Shown: positions 6,687 to 9,651 of the stretch, in pieces | How the letters are laid out: each line of letters begins with the position of its first letter | Numbering within the stretch: position 1 is the stretch's first letter | Origin: Clostridia bacterium | GTDB taxonomy: Bacteria; Bacillota; Clostridia; RGIG6154 | Length of the DNA: 9,651 nucleotides | NCBI GenBank assembly: GCA_017523005.1 | Contig: JAFWXG010000136.1 | Span: 1-9,651, forward strand | Direction of reading: 5' to 3' | The notes under the pieces: model-generated | Databases searched by the model: none | Seen by the model: only the letters and a program-made list of their open reading frames with translations | Told to the model about the DNA's origin: nothing | Made by a program: the position numbers and the translations under genes

Positions 6687-6699
6687 GCTCGTTTTTTTT
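6671..6699. terminator. Bidirectional terminator shared by the endolysin and the convergent tagO-like gene
   Basis: A-run plus CGAGC (6671-6682), loop GTAA (6683-6686), then GCTCG plus an eight-T run (6687-6699). Read on either strand this is a GC stem followed by a T-run. The endolysin TAA (6684-6686) is in the loop, and the minus-strand gene's TAA (6698-6700) is in the T-run, so both transcription units end here. Confidence 0.85.
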
Positions 6700-7735
6700 A
6701 ATCGTTATTTTGATTTTTTTTCATGAAAAACATCGATATTCCAATAAACAAAATTACTGTGCTTAACAAAAGCAAAGCACGAAGTGTACCAAAGCCTGTA
6801 ATAATTATTGCAGAAATTCCCATGAGTGCGGAAATTCCGTACAAAATAAGCACCGCTTGTTTTTGCGAAAATCCCATATCAATCAATTTGTGGTGCAAAT
6901 GACCTCTATCGGGCGACATAATAGGTTTCTTGTTTTTAATTCTTCGAAGTATTGCTGTGCTTGTGTCAAACAGCGGAAGCGCAACAATCAAAAGCGGAAC
7001 TGCAAATGAGATTATTGCATAGCCTTTAAACAGTCCTTCGATGGAGATACAGGCTAACATATATCCTAAAAATGTAGATCCTGAGTCCCCCATAAAAATC
7101 TTTGCAGGATTGAAGTTATATGGCAAAAATCCAAAACAAGCACCTGCAAGACGAGCAGTGAAAACGGCGATGTTCCATTCGCTGACAAGTAAAGCTACAG
7201 CAAGCAGGCAGACTGAAGAAATAGACGCAACACCAGCTGCGAGTCCGTCAAGACCGTCAATTAAATTTACTGCGTTGGTAAGCCCTACAATCCATAAAAT
7301 TGTAATGGGTATAGACAATCCGCCAAGTACCCAGTATTCTGTGGCAGACAGCAGGTTTGGATTTGTAAAAATCTCTATTTTTACGCCAAACGCAACAGGT
7401 ATGCAAGCTGCTAAAATCTGTACCAAAAATTTAATAACTGCGGGGATTGGCTTTCTGTCATCTAAGATGCCTAAGCCTACAATAATCAAAGCACCTAAGA
7501 TTATTCCTATAAATTCTTTAGGAACAATGCAAAAGCAGGTTACAGCAACTAAAAATCCAAACACAATAGCAATTCCGCCAAGTCTTGGGATTGGGTGGTC
7601 GTGCATACGCCTTTTATCTTTAGGAACATCTACTGCTCCGATTTTATGTGCAATTTTAATAGCAAGGGGTGTTGATGCGAATGATGCTAAAAATGCTACT
7701 AAAAATGCCGAAATCAACAAAATTGTGATATTCAT
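6698..7735 (-). CDS. tagO: Undecaprenyl-phosphate N-acetylglucosaminyl 1-phosphate transferase (TagO/WecA/MraY-like), 345 aa
   Basis: This membrane enzyme moves a sugar-1-phosphate from a UDP-sugar, probably UDP-GlcNAc, to undecaprenyl phosphate, the first step for teichoic acid or other wall polysaccharides. Family motifs are all present: I-P-R-L-G-G at 49-54, the L-D-D pair at 91-93, N-L-I-D-G-L-D-G at 157-164, F-M-G-D-S-G-S at 214-220, and G-H-L-H-H at 278-282, the basic loop typical of the WecA/TagO branch rather than of MraY. About ten hydrophobic membrane segments span the protein, and the length is normal. The ATG at 7735 follows GAAAGG that lies inside the end of trpS; six bases separate the two genes. 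The gene ends in the terminator shared with the phage endolysin and appears intact, so any prophage insertion has not broken it. Confidence 0.88.
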   Translation of the reverse strand: MNITILLISAFLVAFLASFASTPLAIKIAHKIGAVDVPKDKRRMHDHPIPRLGGIAIVFGFLVAVTCFCIVPKEFIGIILGALIIVGLGILDDRKPIPAVIKFLVQILAACIPVAFGVKIEIFTNPNLLSATEYWVLGGLSIPITILWIVGLTNAVNLIDGLDGLAAGVASISSVCLLAVALLVSEWNIAVFTARLAGACFGFLPYNFNPAKIFMGDSGSTFLGYMLACISIEGLFKGYAIISFAVPLLIVALPLFDTSTAILRRIKNKKPIMSPDRGHLHHKLIDMGFSQKQAVLILYGISALMGISAIIITGFGTLRALLLLSTVILFIGISMFFMKKNQNND

Positions 7736-7741
7736 TTTAAA

Positions 7742-8728
7742 TTACCTTTCGATGTAACCAATTTTCTGATGTACCTTGCGGATAGTTTCATCTGCAATTT
7801 CTCTTGCGCGATCCGCACCCGAAGTATAAACAGATTTTAAGTAATCTTTATTATTCATAAGTTCCTGATATTTCGCCTGAATTGGCTCTAATTCTGCGAC
7901 GAGTGCTTCTGCGATAGCTTTTTTGAAGTCGCCGTAACCTTTTCCTTGGAACTCGTTTTCGATTTCGTCAGCGGTTTTTCTTGTGACCGCACCATAAATT
8001 GAAATTAAGTTATTGATGCCATGTCTGCCTTCTTCAAACTTAACATAACCCAGTGAGTCGGTTTGAGCACGCTTAATTTTTTTAGTAACAGATGCGATAT
8101 CTTCAAGTAAAGCAATAGAACCTGCAGGCTCTGATTTACTCATTTTCTTCTCAGGATTTTGCAAGTCCATAACTCTTGCACCCATTTTTGCTATATATCC
8201 TTCCGGAATTTTGAAAGTGTCATCATAAATGCGGTTAAAGCGTTCTGCAACATCGCGGCAAAGTTCTAAATGCTGTTTCTGGTCGTGGCCTACAGGCACT
8301 AAATCTGCCTGATAAAGCAAAATATCTGCCGCCATCAACACAGGGTAGGTGAAAAGACCTGCGTTAATATTATCTGCATGACGCGAGGATTTATCCTTAA
8401 ACTGTGTCATACGCTCTAATTCGCCCATGTAGGTATAGCAATTTAAAATCCAGCTTAATTCTGCGTGAGCGGGAACATGTGACTGAATAAAAATTGTGCA
8501 TTTTTCAGGATCAATTCCGCAAGCAATATATTGAGCAATCAAGCCTAAACATCTTTCGTTGAGTTCTTTGGGGTCCTGACGCACTGTGATTGCGTGCAAA
8601 TCAACAACTGAAAAAATACAATCATATTCATCAATCAGCTGTGCCCAGTTTTTGAGTGCGCCCAGGTAGTTTCCTATTGTGAGTGCTCCTGACGGCTGAA
8701 TACCGCTGAAAATTCTTTTCTTTTCCAT
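7742..8728 (-). CDS. trpS: Tryptophanyl-tRNA synthetase, 328 aa
   Basis: TrpRS charges tRNA-Trp with tryptophan in the cytoplasm, using ATP. It is a class I enzyme of typical bacterial length. Visible motifs: G-I-Q-P-S-G at 9-14, T-I-G-N-Y-L-G at 17-23 (the HIGH-equivalent T-I-G-N), the tryptophan-pocket segment L-M-A-A-D-I-L-L-Y at 131-139 with M132 and D135 in the places expected to recognise the indole ring, V-P-V-G-H-D-Q-K-Q-H-L-E at 144-155, and K-M-S-K-S at 195-199. A clear AAGGAGA at about 8734-8740 (minus strand) precedes the ATG. It lies 12 bases after the aminotransferase and 6 bases before the tagO-like gene, so the three are probably co-transcribed. No T-box leader is seen directly upstream because the previous gene abuts it. 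Confidence 0.96.
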   Translation of the reverse strand: MEKKRIFSGIQPSGALTIGNYLGALKNWAQLIDEYDCIFSVVDLHAITVRQDPKELNERCLGLIAQYIACGIDPEKCTIFIQSHVPAHAELSWILNCYTYMGELERMTQFKDKSSRHADNINAGLFTYPVLMAADILLYQADLVPVGHDQKQHLELCRDVAERFNRIYDDTFKIPEGYIAKMGARVMDLQNPEKKMSKSEPAGSIALLEDIASVTKKIKRAQTDSLGYVKFEEGRHGINNLISIYGAVTRKTADEIENEFQGKGYGDFKKAIAEALVAELEPIQAKYQELMNNKDYLKSVYTSGADRAREIADETIRKVHQKIGYIER

Positions 8729-8740
8729 AACTTTCTCCTT

Positions 8741-9651
8741 TTATTTAAGCGATTTTAATACATCGCCAATTATCTTGATGCCTGTTTTAATTTCATCTTC
8801 AGACGGAATTGAATAATTAAGACGGAATGTAGATGTGGGTTTTGAAGTATCTGTCATAAATGTGTAGCCTGGGATAAACACAGCACCCTTTTCCATAACT
8901 TTTTTCATAACATCTACACTGTCTAAACCATTGTTCATGTCACACCATAAGAACAAACCACCGTTTGGAGTTGTATAGCTTACTTCAGGTGGGAAATATT
9001 CTTTGATGCAGTCAAGCATTAGCTGACATTTCTTTCCGTAAAGCGCACGGCAACGCTCGATATGATTAGGATAGTCTTTATCTGTAATAAATTTGTGTGC
9101 AACAATCTGGGAAAGCATTGTTGTATGCACATCAACAACCTGTTTTGCAACAACCATTTTTTCAAGAATGGGAGTTGGCGCAACAGCCCAACCAACTCTA
9201 AGTCCGGGAGCAATTACTTTTGACAACGAGCCTGCGTAAATTACTCTGTTATTTTTGTCCATAGACTTCATGGTCGGCACATCTTCCCCTGAAAAACGGA
9301 GTTCGCCGTAAGGATTATCTTCTAAAATCATGAAATCATATTTTTCTGCAAGTTCGAGAACCTTTTTACGCTTTTCAAGTGACATTGTTACACCCATCGG
9401 GTTGTGAAAAGTCGGGATTGTATATAAAAGTTTAACCTCTTTTTCTTTACATAAGTTTTCTAAAGCTGAAACATCAAGTCCGTCGTTTTCAAGAGGCAGA
9501 CCGATACAGTTTGCTTTGTATGAACGAAGTGCGTTTAAGCAACCTATAAATGTAGGAGCTTCTACAGCTACTACATCATCCTCGTTTATAAGACATCTTG
9601 CGGTAAGGTCTGCAACCTGCTGACCACCGCTTGTAATCATTAAGCTGTTAG
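8741..9651 (-). CDS. PLP-dependent class I/II aminotransferase (2-aminoadipate transaminase/LysN-like), cut by window end
   Basis: Fold-type I enzymes of this group exchange amino groups between amino acids and 2-oxo acids. The frame stays open to the window edge: codons upstream of the methionine at 9640 read N-S-L before M-I-T-S-G-G-Q-Q, which is an internal motif of the family, so the true start is outside to the right. Numbering from that methionine, P-T-F-H-N-P at 76-81 carries the PLP-contacting Asn, I-L-E-D-N-P-Y at 105-111 the Asp that binds the pyridine nitrogen, G-S-L-S-K at 137-141 the Schiff-base lysine K141, and G-L-R-V-G-W at 146-151 the phosphate-binding arginine. The pattern fits the aminoadipate/aromatic (MocR-like catalytic domain) subgroup; whether a DNA-binding domain precedes it cannot be seen. 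Substrate is not determined. Confidence 0.88.
   Translation of the reverse strand, partial: NSLMITSGGQQVADLTARCLINEDDVVAVEAPTFIGCLNALRSYKANCIGLPLENDGLDVSALENLCKEKEVKLLYTIPTFHNPMGVTMSLEKRKKVLELAEKYDFMILEDNPYGELRFSGEDVPTMKSMDKNNRVIYAGSLSKVIAPGLRVGWAVAPTPILEKMVVAKQVVDVHTTMLSQIVAHKFITDKDYPNHIERCRALYGKKCQLMLDCIKEYFPPEVSYTTPNGGLFLWCDMNNGLDSVDVMKKVMEKGAVFIPGYTFMTDTSKPTSTFRLNYSIPSEDEIKTGIKIIGDVLKSLK

Noticed and set aside
7041..7757. A 238-codon open frame on the plus strand
   Set aside because: It lies antisense to the tagO-like gene and the end of trpS, which carry all family motifs on the minus strand. The plus-strand product is low-complexity and has no ribosome binding site; it is a shadow frame.
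9019..9213. A 64-codon minus-strand frame
   Set aside because: It overlaps the aminotransferase coding sequence in another frame and shows no recognisable features.
1..9651. CRISPR arrays, tRNA genes, insertion sequences or defence genes
   Set aside because: Nothing with regular spaced repeats, a tRNA cloverleaf, or transposase-like coding sequence was seen by eye; all space is taken by the listed genes.

Overview
The window covers the end of a siphovirus-type particle gene cluster (plus strand, about 1-6699) that runs head-on into an ordinary chromosomal operon (minus strand, 6698-9651). Low G+C, strong AGGAGG-type ribosome binding sites, A118/SPP1-like head genes, a family 4-type holin and a TagO/WecA-type transferase point to a low-GC Firmicute, most likely a Clostridia member. 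The species cannot be told from the sequence.

Layout of the phage part, in order: 3' end of the portal gene; a very short GP20-like scaffold; the major capsid protein; a gp6-like connector (adaptor); a head-closure-like protein; a tail-terminator-like protein; a Dit-like distal tail protein; a Gp37/Tal-like tail hub; a probable receptor-binding or baseplate protein; a holin; and an Amidase_2 endolysin. All are on one strand, nearly touching or overlapping, and all but the cut portal gene are intact and full length. Hairpins lie at four junctions: after the scaffold, at the capsid stop codon, after the head-closure gene (very strong, terminator-like), and at the end of the endolysin.

The most striking point is what is absent. 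The tail-terminator gene overlaps the Dit gene by 8 bases, so the usual tail-tube, tail-assembly-chaperone and tape-measure genes are not there. The slot between portal and scaffold also lacks the usual minor head (MuF-like) gene, and the scaffold seems to lack its central coiled coil. Head, neck, tail-tip and lysis functions are packed into under 6.7 kb. This could be a degraded prophage whose remaining genes happen to be intact, a short-tailed phage in which tail-tip proteins sit directly on the neck, or a domesticated particle. The intact reading frames and ribosome binding sites argue mildly against random decay. No integrase, repressor or attachment site is visible.

The chromosomal part is a minus-strand operon: a class I/II PLP aminotransferase (cut at the right edge), trpS, and a TagO/WecA-type undecaprenyl-phosphate sugar-1-phosphate transferase. 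It shares one bidirectional terminator with the phage endolysin; the two stop codons are only 11 bases apart. No stretch over 300 bases lacks a gene.
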